Below are positions 1-10,079 of a stretch of DNA of 64,000 bases, in pieces (positions within the stretch are counted from its first letter, which is position 1; each line of letters opens with the position of its first letter). The notes under the pieces are model-generated. The model was not told the origin of the DNA. It ran no database searches and saw nothing but the letters and a program-made list of their open reading frames with translations. The stretch lies in NCBI RefSeq assembly GCF_030272615.1, contig NC_081405.1, forward strand, positions 27,048,272-27,112,271, in the 5' to 3' direction. The stretch comes from Cryptomeria japonica (taxonomy: Eukaryota > Streptophyta > Pinopsida > Cupressales > Cupressaceae). A program made the translations under genes and the position numbers.

Positions 1-3
1 AAC

Positions 4-1739
4 ATGGACACTACAAACAACAATGATACACATAATGACAATATGGACAACATTTCAATACATTCAGCAAAAGTGGAAGACTCCATTATGGATCCCTATT
101 TTAATCGATTGGTTGAGGAAATAATGAGGAGAGATAGACAATACTTCTTACAAGTGATGGCACAAAGTGGAGCCAAGATCCCTCATGATTTTGACATGTC
201 TCAAATAATGGAAAATTGACCTTTGCAACAACCTCACCTCAACATGGATCAAAGGAGGCCTAATAGTGGAGGCAATAGAGGACCACATCTTGTGCCTGAA
301 TCACCATCATCTTTGTTTCAAAAACCTGAGGTCCCACATACACATGGTCAAGCATATGATACTCACCTTCGCAGACCATTATGGAAGTCTTATGCAGAAA
401 AATATACTCAATCACATACCAATGCTAAGGATCAACCACCAAAGCAATTGGATATTCAAATGCATGTTCAAAATTTAGAGACAAGGAAACCCCATGTCAA
501 ATTTGGGGGCAACACATTAGAACAAACTCATGACATGCCTGTAGAGTATGGTATACATGGACAAATTAGATATTCCATTCCTCACCATGACTCTATACCA
601 AGTGGTACATATACACAACATTATTATAGACCTCCTCCATATGAACATGTGTATGATCAATATCATCCATATATGCAACATGCTCCTTCTCGAATCAATG
701 CCTCAAGCATGGGGTATGGTCCAAAAAGTCAGTCTCCACCTAAAAATAATTTGGAACAACAAATCAAGGACTTAAAAAAGAAAATGGAGGACATAAATAC
801 ACTGAAGCCAACTTACACAATGAGAGACATATGTCCCTATCCATTTGACAAAAGCATTCCAATGCCTCCTTTTCCTACACATTTCGTGACACCTAAGTTT
901 GATAAGTACAAAGGAAAAGGGGATCCTAAGGCACATATAAGACAATTTTTCACAACTTGCATTGAGGTAGCAGCAGAAGAGACATAATTGATGAGATTAT
1001 TCCCACATAGCTGAGGTGATCAAGCTATGGAATGGTTCTCCCAACTCCCACCTGGATTAAGTCTTGGGGTGATCTAGCAGAGGCATTTATCCAACATTTT
1101 TCATACAACATAGAGACAGACATATCAGTCACTACTTTGTGCAACACCAAGCAAAGGGATGGAGAGTCTTTTTCATCATTCTTACAAAGATGGAGGAATT
1201 TAGCCAACAGATGCTCTTGTGAAATTCCACAAAAACAAATGATAGAAATGTTCACCCAAAATGTTAACAAAGACATTGGTTATGACTTAAGAAAAGCTTG
1301 CTTGTCCACCTTCAAAGATGCCATTGAAAAAGGATTAGCGACAGAAAATGTACTAATTGAACAAGGAGTCATTAAGATATTCAAGGAAAACAAAGATGAC
1401 TATAAAGGAAAAGACAAGCCAAGGTTTTGGAATAAAAACAAGAACATAGTCAATGATGGTGTTGTGGATGCCAATACAGTACGACCCAAAATTATTTTTT
1501 CCAAATCAAGCTCTACAAACAATCAAGTGATTAGTCAAATAACTTCCAAATCACCAAGGATGTACACTCCATTAGGAGAACCACTTGAGTCAGTTTTCAA
1601 AAAGCTAGTGGCAAACAAGATAATAACAATTCCAGATATGCCTCCATATGAGCCAAAGGTTAAACCAAATTGGTGGAATGATGATGAATATTGTGAATTT
1701 CATAAAAGCAAGGGACATAAAACAGGAAACTATCATTGA
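4..1739 (+). pseudogene. gag: gag pseudogene of element A
   Basis: This would be the capsid/nucleocapsid precursor of a Tat-type gypsy element. Three open stretches (4-219, 223-987, 1032-1739) are separated by a TGA at 217-219, a TAA near 985 and a frameshift near 1030-1060. The first two encode a Gln/His/Pro-rich N-terminus with a short lysine-rich helix (about 760-800). The gag core then follows: a WGDLAEAFIQHF-like segment, a WRNLANRC segment and, near the end, a C-x2-H...GH zinc motif typical of Tat gag, whose last Cys is replaced (NYH). The true N-terminus may lie left of the window. It cannot make one protein as it stands. Confidence 0.78.
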
Positions 1740-1817
1740 CTAAAGAACATCATACAATATCTCATTGATAGAGGCGACATTGAAATTGAGGGACATTCAT
1801 CGAATCAAGAACATGAA

Positions 1818-3248
1818 ATGTTTAAAGAACCATTCCCAAAACATGAAAAGGGAAAAGCCAAAGTCATAGATGACCAAACCAACTATACCAGAGCATCTTA
1901 TAACTATGATTCAACTATCAATCACATTTCAATGGACAATTATGTCTCTACCATTATCATCAAGGACAAAACGCCTGAAAATTCTACGCAAAGACCTAAA
2001 ATTGTCCTAAAAGGCATCAGATCTACTTCTGAACTTACCTCTGAATGTAATGTCACAACTCATCGAGGTAAATTCACTTTGCAAGGTGCTCTAGCTAAAA
2101 ACACTTCTTCCTCATCAACCAAGCCTGAGTATGACCTTGTAGAACAGTTAGGGAAGACACCCATGCTTATCTCCTTCCTTGAGCTCTTACGCATATCCCC
2201 TGCACATAAAGCTATTCTTGACAAAATCTTGAGAGACACTTCTGTCCCTACTGATCTAAACATGGACCAATTTCAAGCCATGGTGGGATACCTATCCGTT
2301 CCACATTCCCTTACATTCACAGAAGCCGATGACGCCTTTGTAAGTCAGCCACATAATGCACCGTTACACATTGAAGCCTTCATACACAAAAATCAAATAA
2401 AACGAGTCTTGATAGATGGAGGAGCAGGTCTGAACATATCTACATTGAGAACTATTAAACAATTAGGATATTCAGATAAAGCTATGAATTCTACAAACAA
2501 AATTACCATCAAGGCATACGATGATGAATAGCGTTCATCCAAAGGCATAGTCACCTTGCCTGTCAAAGTTGGGCCAGTTACAAAGGATGTGGTTTGTCAA
2601 GTCCTAGACTTGGATCTCACATACAACATACTCTTGGGACGCCCTTGGATTCATGAAATGAGAGTTGTACCATCTACATATCATCGATGTATCAAGTTTC
2701 CACATAATGGAGTTGAAGTGACCATTAATGGTGATCCTAACCCATTCATATATTGCAACAATCTACGACATAGATTAGAAATAACAATCCCAGTCAATCG
2801 ACAAGCTATTCCTTCATCAACATATGTGGATCCAGAATCCTTGAAAGCTTCTACATCCAAACAAGAACAACTAAAAGAAAAGTTCAAGATTAAAGACCTA
2901 GGATGTGGTGAGTATATATTTCATGTTGACCAACTCCCATTATCTCCTAAGGTATTCAGTCAACAAGAACAGTCTACAAACAATTTGCAATGCCAAGGAA
3001 TTGGGTGTGAACCACCTAGTGTTGTGGCTACTAAGTCTGAATGCAAATCTCCTCTAGTGGTGCAAGCAGCTCCTGATATCAATAGTCCTAAGAGTGGTTC
3101 CAATGATGAATCTATTGAGCGTATCGCCATCCCTCTTGAGAACTCACATAGCTTTACCATTTCATCCACTCATTCCATTTCCATTCCTCTCCCAGACTTG
3201 GATCAACAAGAATTACAAAATCCCTTACCCATTGGGGATCAAAAATAA
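1818..3248 (+). pseudogene. aspartic protease region of element A
   Basis: This is retroviral-type aspartic protease sequence. The active-site loop reads VLIDGGAGLNIS at about 2407-2442; D-G-G is the usual Tat variant of DTG/DSG. After a stop at 2529-2531, a second open stretch (2556-3248) carries the flap side and the LLGRPWIHEM motif followed by VPSTYH, which is diagnostic of Tat/Ogre elements. A low-complexity Ser/Pro-rich linker then leads to the stop at 3246-3248. The sequence normally continuing into RT is missing. The protease assignment is firm. The broken reading frame makes it a relic. Confidence 0.8.
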
Positions 3249-3687
3249 AACTTTGAAAAGAAAAATCTAAAAGTCAAAAATAAAGAGAAGTCCTTTAGTC
3301 CAAATCAAAATCAAAAGCTATTGGACTCTGAAAAAATCAAATTCAAAGATAAAAATCCAATGAAAGAAAAAGAGAAAGAGTTGATCTCTGCTAATATCAA
3401 AATAATTGGGGGCAAAAGTTCTACAATTTTAAGTCAAAAAGAATACTTGTTGATCCTAAGTCTCCATCATGTCATGATACTTTCACTTCTTTTCGCAATC
3501 ATAAGCCTTCATAACTCATCCACTTGTTCCACACATCCTTTCCCTTCTAGCGATACATCATGGACCTTTAATGGAGCTTCCTCATGGGACTTTGATGTCA
3601 GGGATACCCAAACTTCTTTAGGTGACACGCATATGGGCCTACGTAGTCCACACACTAGTAATTCTATCTCAGTTCCTTCATGAAGGA
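3249..3687 (+). other. Linker and deletion scar between protease and integrase tail
   Basis: About 440 bp with a lysine-rich open stretch (3321-3683) that I do not recognise. Tat elements have about 2.5 kb of RT, RNase H and integrase core at this place. Here the trace jumps directly to the integrase C-terminus, so an internal deletion must lie in or next to this segment. Confidence 0.5.
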
Positions 3688-3966
3688 AGACAATCACTCG
3701 AGCTACATCTCATTTAGTCAAGGAACAATTCATCTACAATCATAAAGTCAAGCCTCGCACATTTGAGGTAGGTGACTTGGTTCTCAGAGAAAATCCTAAA
3801 AATCAACAAGACAGAGAGAAGTAGGGCAAGTTCAAACCAAATTGGCTTGGTCCTTACATCATCACAACAACATATGGATCTAGTGCATATCAGCTCTCAA
3901 CCACAGAGGGTGAACCTTTGGAGGATCCTATCAACAACATGCACCTTCACAGGTTTTACACATAGC
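3688..3966 (+). pseudogene. integrase C-terminal domain remnant of element A
   Basis: The conceptual translation includes FEVGDLVLRENPKN, then a TAG, then GKFKPNWLGPYII and a C-terminal HLHRFYT followed by a stop. This is the integrase C-terminal fold (GDLVL ... G.F.PNWLGPY) of Tat-type gypsy integrases, which contacts DNA and RT. The catalytic core and zinc finger are not present upstream. One in-frame TAG lies near 3822. It is a short remnant, but the motif pair is distinctive. Confidence 0.75.
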
Positions 3967-5530
3967 TCTTCAGAGTATCCTAATTAAAAAATACAAAAAA
4001 ATCAAAAAATTCAAAAATACAAAAAAATCATAAAAACATAAAAAATTGTTACTTGGTGAAAACCTACCAAACAGGCGCCTTGTGACACAAAAAAAATTGA
4101 AAAACAGAAAAACATTTCGTCCAACGGTGAAAACCACTTTTGTGGTGCCCTGGGCAAGTACCATGGTGAAAACTGCGTCACCAACGCCATGTGTAGAGAC
4201 ATTGCTCCTCCCTCCTTCAAGATTCACTTTCATCCTTCACTTTGCACACACTCACAACCTCTTCATTCATAATAAACTTACCCATTCCCATCATGGCTTG
4301 TTATTGATCTACCTAAGATTGGTTAGCCATTCATAATAAACCTCCCTTTTCAGCCTTTCCATCCATAATAAATCAGCTCCTATTTGTGGCTAAGGCAAAT
4401 CCCACGTCTAGTGATGGGTGTGGAACTAAGAGCATCACACGTTCTGAGGAGTACAGTTTCTTCCAGTTTTCTTTAGTCTATCCACGCACAATCCATAATA
4501 AAGCAACATTTGCATCACCAATCCGCAATAAAGTTTTGTCTTCTCCGCAATAAAGTATCAGTTGCATGGATTCAATCAGTTTCAGATGAGACACAAGCAA
4601 CAATGGGCTTCAACAAATCAAATCTTGCAACAGACTCAGACAACATTATGGTTTAGTGCTGTCTATCCTTTTGTGAAAGTAAACATTGTGACCACAATCA
4701 AATAGACTTATATAAATGACAAGAGACACTAAAGTTGAGGACTACAGTGGATGTTGGTGTCGAGTCTTGATTTTCTTTTGATTTTAATTTTCTGGTGACA
4801 TGTCTTTTAGCTTTTCCAGGATGTCTTTGACTAGAAAGGTGAGGATGGGGTATCGTCACCTATTTTTCTTTTGTTGTCTATGGATTGTCTCTTAGTAATG
4901 CTATGACTTGTTCAAGGATATGAGGACACTGTGAGTCTAGTATGAACTGAGGCATTCTTTGTTTGCAACTGTCTTATCTCCATGCAAACATGTACAATGA
5001 CTTTCTGGGTCGAACATATGCCTTGATTGTCATAACCTATCTTGCCATAATAAATCTCAATGATGATAACTCACAAGAAGCTCTTTCACTTTCATATCTT
5101 CTATGTTCCATCCCCCTTTCTTGATTGACTTCTATCATCCTTCTCAATTCCGTGTAGCTTGTTATCAAATGACCAAGTATAATGACACACCAAAAACATT
5201 TGCATTTCATGTAGCTGCACCTGCATTACCACATATTAAGCATTTCATACATACATATAGATATCACAATTGCATCACATCCTACACACAACACATGTTA
5301 GTACATTTTACATTTTCATCATGTAAATAGTCATTTGCATTATCATATTCATCTGCATTTCATACATTCACATTTGCATTGGCATAACATATTAAAAACA
5401 TAAAAGAACAAAAATATTGAATGTCATTATGTACATATTTGCATCCATATCATAACCATCACATAGAAACATACATCATGAAACAACTCATCACACAGGT
5501 ACACATGCATATAGCTGTTGCAAGGATGAA

Positions 5531-5569
<39 letters not shown>

Positions 5570-5608
5570 CATAAGTGTCATGATACAATGATGTCAAAAT
5601 ACATATGG
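3967..5608 (+). other. Non-coding spacer of element A with clustered AATAAA motifs
   Basis: I see no protein signal here. The segment 4266-4560 repeats CATAATAAA or CGCAATAAA at least six times, with another CATAATAAA near 5047. These could be redundant polyadenylation signals or a decayed short repeat. A-rich tracts at 3985-4050 and 4090-4110 flank it. Tat/Ogre elements commonly carry a long untranslated region between integrase and the 3' LTR, which fits. Confidence 0.5.
5535..5567. repeat. (AT)n microsatellite
   Basis: An uninterrupted run of about 16 AT dinucleotides, visible directly. It lies 42 bp from the end of the antisense PMD fragment. Confidence 0.95.
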
Positions 5609-6061
5609 CTACACAACCAATCCTCGTGTCGCCCTATCCAGATAGAGGAACCCACTGATTACTCCTGCCAATACTGCTGGTAGTGCTAATCCTATCTGTG
5701 TCATGGTATCCCAAGCCACGTGTCTAGCCCTCATCTCCAATCCCGGATCCTGGAACACTCGTCTTAGTGCATCCCTGTCTCCGTCTCGATCGTAGGGAAT
5801 CAACTCCCCATCGATCGGTATCCTTAGTATCCTATATACATCCTCTAAGGTGACTGTCATCTCACCCATTGACAAATGGAAAGTGCAAGTCTCCGAGTGC
5901 CATCTCTCTGCTAACGTAGTCAACAACCCCATGTTCGCTCGAAACTAAGGCACATATAGAATGAATCGCAAACCCATAACCTCAATCGCTGCTGTGTCCT
6001 CAAAAGTCAGCTCTGGTCGTAAACTCTGAGTCGATGAGAATCTCTCTTGTGACTCCAGCAT
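5609..6061 (-). pseudogene. Antisense plant mobile domain (PMD) fragment
   Basis: Read on the minus strand from an ATG at 6061, the frame runs about 150 codons to a stop at 5609, with one internal TAG at 5945-5947. The translation contains LAERWHSETCTFHL, then GEMTVTLEDVYRILRIPIDG, which is the core signature of the plant mobile domain (aminotransferase-like PMD; ERW.ET.TFHL ... E.T.TLEDV...L..P.DG). PMD genes occur as host genes of the MAIN/MAIL type and as passengers in gypsy and Mutator elements. Here the fragment lies antisense between integrase and 3' LTR, a position known for extra ORFs of Tat elements. It is short for a PMD (usually over 300 residues) and is probably a relic. Confidence 0.72.
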
Positions 6062-6104
6062 AGGTAAGCACTCCTGTAGTCAAGCAAATCAACCGTGTCA
6101 GTCA
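6062..6104. other. Short spacer between PMD relic and minisatellite
   Basis: Forty-three bases with no recognisable motif. It may be the 5' leader of the antisense PMD transcript. Confidence 0.3.
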
Positions 6105-6400
6105 AAGTGGCATTCACTGTTCATCACAAAATGCTGCTTATTATCCTAGTGCTATATATTTATCATATGGTGCTCTATCCTAGTGACACTCACTGTTCAT
6201 CACAAAGTGTTGCTTTTTATCCTAGTGGTACTCATTGTTCATCACAAAGTACTATGTGTTTTTTGCACTCCCTATTCATCACAAAGTGCTGCTCATATTT
6301 GCACTCCCTATTCATCACAAAGTGTTGCTCATATTAGTACTCCATGTTCATCACAAAGTACTATGTCTTGGTACTCCCTGTTCATCACAAAGTACCTCGA
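6105..6400 (+). repeat. Minisatellite built on TTCATCACAAAGT
   Basis: About seven imperfect tandem units of roughly 35-55 bp share the core TTCATCACAAAGTGCTGCT or TTCATCACAAAGTACTATG, usually preceded by CACTCCCT or GTACTC. The units nearest 6270-6345 are almost identical at 37-39 bp. The repeat lies in the spacer of element A, upstream of the antisense PMD frame. Confidence 0.85.
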
Positions 6401-6414
6401 TCTATCCTATCCTA

Positions 6415-6800
6415 GGGCCTCTACTTGAGTGTATCCTCTTGAGTAGTTTCCTAATTGGCAACGTATGTTCTATAACAAAATTGTCAATCCTAGCCCTATC
6501 TGCTATTCTAGTCTTCCCTAGAGGACCTTCTTGAGTGTATCCTCTCAGCAGCTTATCCAATCGACAACGTATGTTCATCACAGAACTGCCGATTTGGCCT
6601 AGAAGACACAAACGCGCCTTCATGACATAAATGTGCTTACATACTACATAAATACACCTTCTCTGCACAAACATGCCTGGAATACACAGACGTGCCTATG
6701 CTCTGCATATACGCACTTGCATTTGACATAGATGCCTTTTCCTTCACAGACGCACCTGGCACCAGCACAGACGCGCGTTGGCAGTTTTTGACCTTGTTTG
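6415..6800 (+). repeat. Second repeat block: about 110-bp duplication plus CACAGACGCGCCT words
   Basis: Two diverged copies of about 110 bp (6417-6525 and 6526-6605) share GAGTGTATCCTCT and CAACGTATGTTC. They are followed to about 6790 by short imperfect words of the type CACAGACGCACCTG / CACAAACATGCCTG. No protein is recognised. Confidence 0.65.
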
Positions 6801-7272
6801 ACATACCTAAATGCACATTTATTTCTCTACCTAACATGCATTAATGACAACATTTATTGCGACAAAGGACAAGGAGGTTTTGTGGTACCTGCCAGCTCTC
6901 CTGCATCTACTGGCCTCTGAAATCGACTAACGCGATCGAATTTGTTCGCTGCTAACTGCTGCTCTATTCTCTCTCTGTACTCTGATCTCTTGGATGTGTG
7001 GATGAAAATGAGGATGTCGACCCCTCGTGGTCTATCTTATAGACTGCCCTAGCCCTAGCCCTTGTTTCCTGAGTCAGTCTTCATTATCCCGTGACTCTGT
7101 CACTCTATCCCGTCAGTCCATTCCAGCCTTTCTTTCTTATCGAGAGATCGTCTGCGATCTTTCCAAACATTTTCATCCAATCCCTCAAGGGGGCATATCA
7201 TTCCCATCTTGGGGCAACTTTGTATCAGTTCATCTTATCTTCTTTGAAACAACGCGACAAGTTGCATTGTCT
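6801..7272. other. Spacer before the polypurine tract of element A
   Basis: I see no gene. There is a short pyrimidine-rich stretch around 7040-7160, but the open frames there have no recognisable motif. Confidence 0.5.
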
Positions 7273-7287
7273 CAAAGAGGGGCAAAA
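7273..7287 (+). other. Polypurine tract of element A
   Basis: The purine-rich CAAAGAGGGGCAAAA directly precedes a TGTAGA LTR start. This is the plus-strand primer site expected before a gypsy 3' LTR. Confidence 0.75.
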
Positions 7288-7312
7288 TGTAGAAACCTAA
7301 AATTGTCATGTC

Positions 7313-7530
7313 TAATTAAATAAATATCTTTATTTATTTAATTATTTTAGCCTGAATAAATCTTTATTTATTTAATTAATTCATTTATCCTCTTCTAGCC
7401 TTATTTCTCATTTAAATAAATACATTTATTTATTTAAATTATCCTTTTCCTAAATTAAATAAATATCTTATTTATTTAATTGATCCCACTTCTTCTATTA
7501 ATTAAATAAATCTTTATTTATTTAATTAAT
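7313..7530. repeat. Five consecutive AT-rich hairpins in U3
   Basis: Five inverted repeats built from TTAAATAAATA / TTTATTTATTTAA lie at about 7313-7344, 7354-7381, 7410-7440, 7452-7481 and 7497-7530, separated by 10-30 bp of C/T-rich spacer. Each could form a stem of roughly 12-14 bp. Confidence 0.85.
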
Positions 7531-7693
7531 TCATTAACCTTTTCTACCCATGACACATGTCATTCATCTCTTAAGTCCTACACTACCTACCCTCTCATTA
7601 TTTTATTATTTTCTTTACCTACCCTCTAATCATAGCCGACCATTTATCTTTTACACCTGTCAATCTTATCCCTCCATTTCTTATAGTGTCTTC

Positions 7694-7700
7694 TATATAA
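7694..7700 (+). promoter_or_regulatory. TATA box in LTR of element A
   Basis: TATATAA inside CTTCTATATAAGGAGATGC, located about 400 bp into the LTR after the U3 hairpins. This is the expected place for the element's pol II promoter. Confidence 0.6.
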
Positions 7701-8159
7701 GGAGATGCTTCCTTCATTTATCAACCCTATGCACCCCTAATCTAATCAATACAATCAAACTGATCAATTGACTACCCGACTACGCTTTCAAACTTTCATA
7801 TGCAATCAAGCCTACTTGCAACCACATTTTCGTTCTTTGTTGAGCTCTTGTGCGCATATAAAATCTGAGAGCAAATATATCAAGCAAGATCAATGGAGAT
7901 AGGAAGAATGGAGATCCAAACCCTATTGGACATGTGATGGTATAATCTTTGTGATTTCATTTGATTTGCATTGTCTTAGGTAATCTTCATATGTTATGGT
8001 GGATCTTTGTTGTTGTTAGGCTAGGGTTTTGTGGTTGAATTCATTTAGTCTTTCAATATTGTTGTTATCCATTTTCATCATAAACACCTAGTATTCTTAG
8101 AAATGGTTGAGAAACTAAGCCTAAAACCCTCATCCCACACCATATAGGGTATCATGGTT

Positions 8160-8544
8160 GAACAAAGGTCAACATGTTCTTGTCAATGAACAATCTTGGG
8201 TAGAGTTTCATATTGGGGGTTACAAGGATACAATCCTTTGTGATGTTATTCCCATGGATGCTTGCCATCTACTTCTAGGTAGACCTTGGCAATATGATTG
8301 AAAGGCACATCATGATGGTCAAAAAATACCAATACCATAGACAAAGATGGTGTTTCATTCACTTTGAACCCCTTACTAGATGAAGGGTCAGATAGGAAAC
8401 TTGGGTGTAGTGTCATGGTAGTAGGGGAGAAGGATTTCTTGAATACCTTAAGGGAAGAAGGAGGTCAAGGGTCTTCTTTGATTGTCAAGCCAAAGTGTGG
8501 GTTAGTTTTGTCTACAAACAAGGGAGAAACCATCCATCCATAGT
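8160..8544 (+). pseudogene. protease C-terminal part and RT linker of element B
   Basis: Conceptual translation gives VEFHIGGYKDTILCDVIP, then CHLLLGRPWQYD at about 8261-8300. LLGRPWQ(Y/F)D is the conserved end of chromovirus proteases. The frame then breaks (TGA directly after QYD) and resumes as DGVSFTL, a segment seen before RT in this group. Gag and the protease active site are absent upstream, so the copy is 5'-truncated next to the LTR of element A. Confidence 0.7.
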
Positions 8545-8556
8545 AAAGTCCAAACC

Positions 8557-9086
8557 TTGTTTGAGAAGTATAAGGGTATTGTGGTGGATGAGTTGCCTAA
8601 TTATCTGCCTCCAAGCAGAGATATCAATCATCATATAGATATGATACCAGGTGCTACATTTCCTAATAAGGCTGCCTACAAGATGACCCCTACCCAAAAT
8701 GAAGAAATAGCTAGACAAGTTCAAGAATTGTTGGATAAGGGCCTAGTTAGGGAGAGTTTAAGCCCTTGTGCAGTCCCTACTATGTTGGGCCCTAAGAAGG
8801 ATGGTAAATGGAGGTTATGCATTGATTCAAGAGACATAAATAGGATAACCATCAAATATAGGTTTCCTATGCCAAGGATGGAAGATTTTATGGATTGTCT
8901 AGGAGGTGCTTGCTACTTCTCCAAGATTGACTTGAAGAGTGGGTAACATCAGATTAGGATCAGTGAAGGGGATGAATGGAAGACAACATTCAAGATCAAT
9001 GAAGGCCTTTATGAGTGGCTTATGATGCCTTTTGGACTCTCTAACTCTCCTAGTACATTCATGTGACTTATGAATGCGGTATTGAA
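8557..9086 (+). pseudogene. reverse transcriptase, N-terminal half, element B
   Basis: RT of Ty3/gypsy type. It begins with DELPNYLPPSRDINHHIDM, followed by the fingers motifs KDGKWRLCIDSRDIN and YFSKIDLKSG (palm motif A region). A TAA at 8944-8946 interrupts G-(Y)-HQ, then [20 protein letters not shown] and SPSTFM continue. An in-frame TGA lies at about 9064. The sequence stops at VLK (9086), exactly at the copia-1 LTR fragment. The palm YVDD/FLDD motif is not present. Confidence 0.85.
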
Positions 9087-9607
9087 ACAATAAACCAAAC
9101 AATAAATGCAACCAGTGACGCATTGGGAGCATCAACTAACACATCACATAAATCTGTCCATAACCTAACAAAATAACCACCAGACCTAAAATAGGTCGCC
9201 ATAAGCCAAATGAAACACCACGATCAATTGGAACACAAACATGATAACCATCAACATCCTGATAACCTTCTAGAAGCTGCACCAACACCACTTTTCAGAT
9301 TCATCAAAAGATCTTCAACAAAGCGCTATCGGTAAAACCCTTACCCGTAACCAAAAGGCTTACTAGAACATATGATAGCATTCGGATCATCAAATACCAA
9401 ACTAACTGAATATGATATACATCAGGAACACATGAATAACCAATCCAAACCAATTCCAATAGCCGGACCAAAATCGAAGACAAATCTCCAGATCAACATG
9501 ATAATCCAACCACTCTATTGGAAGTTGGTGGACAACAAAAAAGCTAGTGTTGACATCAATGACAAACATAAATGAAACACATAATCAATTCCTCCAAATT
9601 GCCAACA
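9084..9607 (-). repeat. Truncated 3' LTR of copia-1
   Basis: Matches 15068-15590 of the 5' LTR with small differences (for example CAGTGACGCATTGGGAGCATC versus CAGTGATGCATCGGGAGCATC). In element orientation it starts TGTTGGCAATTTGGAGG. The distal 700 bp, including the terminus facing element B, are missing. Confidence 0.85.
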
Positions 9608-9790
9608 ATATCCCCCTTTGGCATTGATGGCAACACTAGATGTGAAAAACATCCAAGTGCCAAGAAGTGCCAAACAAGTCTCCCCATAATCAATTCCTCC
9701 AAATTGCCAACAATCTCCCATTTTGGCATTGATGGCAACACTAGATGTGAAAAACATCCAAGTGCCAAGAAGTGCCAAACAAGTCTCCCC
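9581..9790. repeat. 105-bp tandem duplication covering PPT and LTR start
   Basis: Two adjacent units, 9581-9685 and 9686-9790, both starting ATAATCAATTCCTCCAAATT and differing at only a few positions. Each unit contains the first 27 bp of the LTR, the polypurine tract and about 60 bp upstream of it, so the LTR/PPT junction is present twice. Confidence 0.93.
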
Positions 9791-10079
9791 CAATGGAAGA
9801 CATCCAACAATCTCTCCAAGATGATATGACAATGAAGTTTTGAACTAACAAACCAAACTCCCCCTGTGAATGATATCCCTGTTAAGCTCTGTTTTTCACA
9901 TAAATATCTCTCCCCCTTTCATGTCAATGCCATAAATCTAACATAAACATCAAAGAAAAGTCATAAAACCTCTGAACCACACAACTGACTACTCCCCCTG
10001 AGTAGTAGCATCAAACATCAATCTGGAATGAATGATAGCATTGATAAATGTATATCGGACTGATGTCAGTTAGTATCAC
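9608..10079 (-). other. PPT and 3' untranslated region of copia-1
   Basis: On the minus strand the purine tract GCCAAAGGGGGATAT ends at the LTR start (9608). Up to the RNase H stop there are further CTCCCCCTG words around 9858, 9910 and 9993, remnants of purine-rich tracts. No coding signal is seen. Confidence 0.7.

Larger units (their letters stand above)
7288..8150 (+). repeat. 3' LTR of element A (right end approximate)
   Basis: Begins TGTAGAAACCTAAAATT immediately after a polypurine tract. It contains a hairpin-rich U3, then a TATA box (TATATAA at 7694) and a presumed R/U5. The style resembles the LTR at 62077 (TGTAGACACTTAAAA, AT-palindromic U3, TATAAAT). I cannot fix the 3' terminus by sequence alone. 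It must end before about 8160, where protease sequence of element B starts. Confidence 0.65.
1..8155 (+). mobile_element. Ty3/gypsy element A, Tat-like, left-truncated and internally deleted
   Basis: Gag, protease and the integrase C-terminus are read on the plus strand, then a long non-coding spacer with an antisense PMD fragment, a polypurine tract and an LTR. The protease linker ending in an LLGRPWIH motif, the gag motif CEFH...GH and the long spacer before the 3' LTR are typical of the Tat/Ogre group. RT, RNase H and the integrase core are absent: the coding trace goes from the protease region at about 3248 to the integrase tail at about 3688. The 5' LTR and PBS lie left of the window. 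The right boundary is approximate, because the protease remnant of element B begins near 8160. Confidence 0.8.

Noticed and set aside
6105..6400. CRISPR-like array
   Set aside because: Units are adjacent and imperfect, with no unique spacers of constant length, and the context is a eukaryotic retroelement.
6105..6534. Repetitive plus-strand frames (HHKVLLIF..., SSQSAAH...)
   Set aside because: They are translations of the minisatellite in several frames, not a gene.
9515..9832. Minus-strand frames with an internal peptide repeat (GETCLALLGTWMFFTSS)
   Set aside because: They are a translation of the 105-bp tandem duplication of PPT and LTR sequence.
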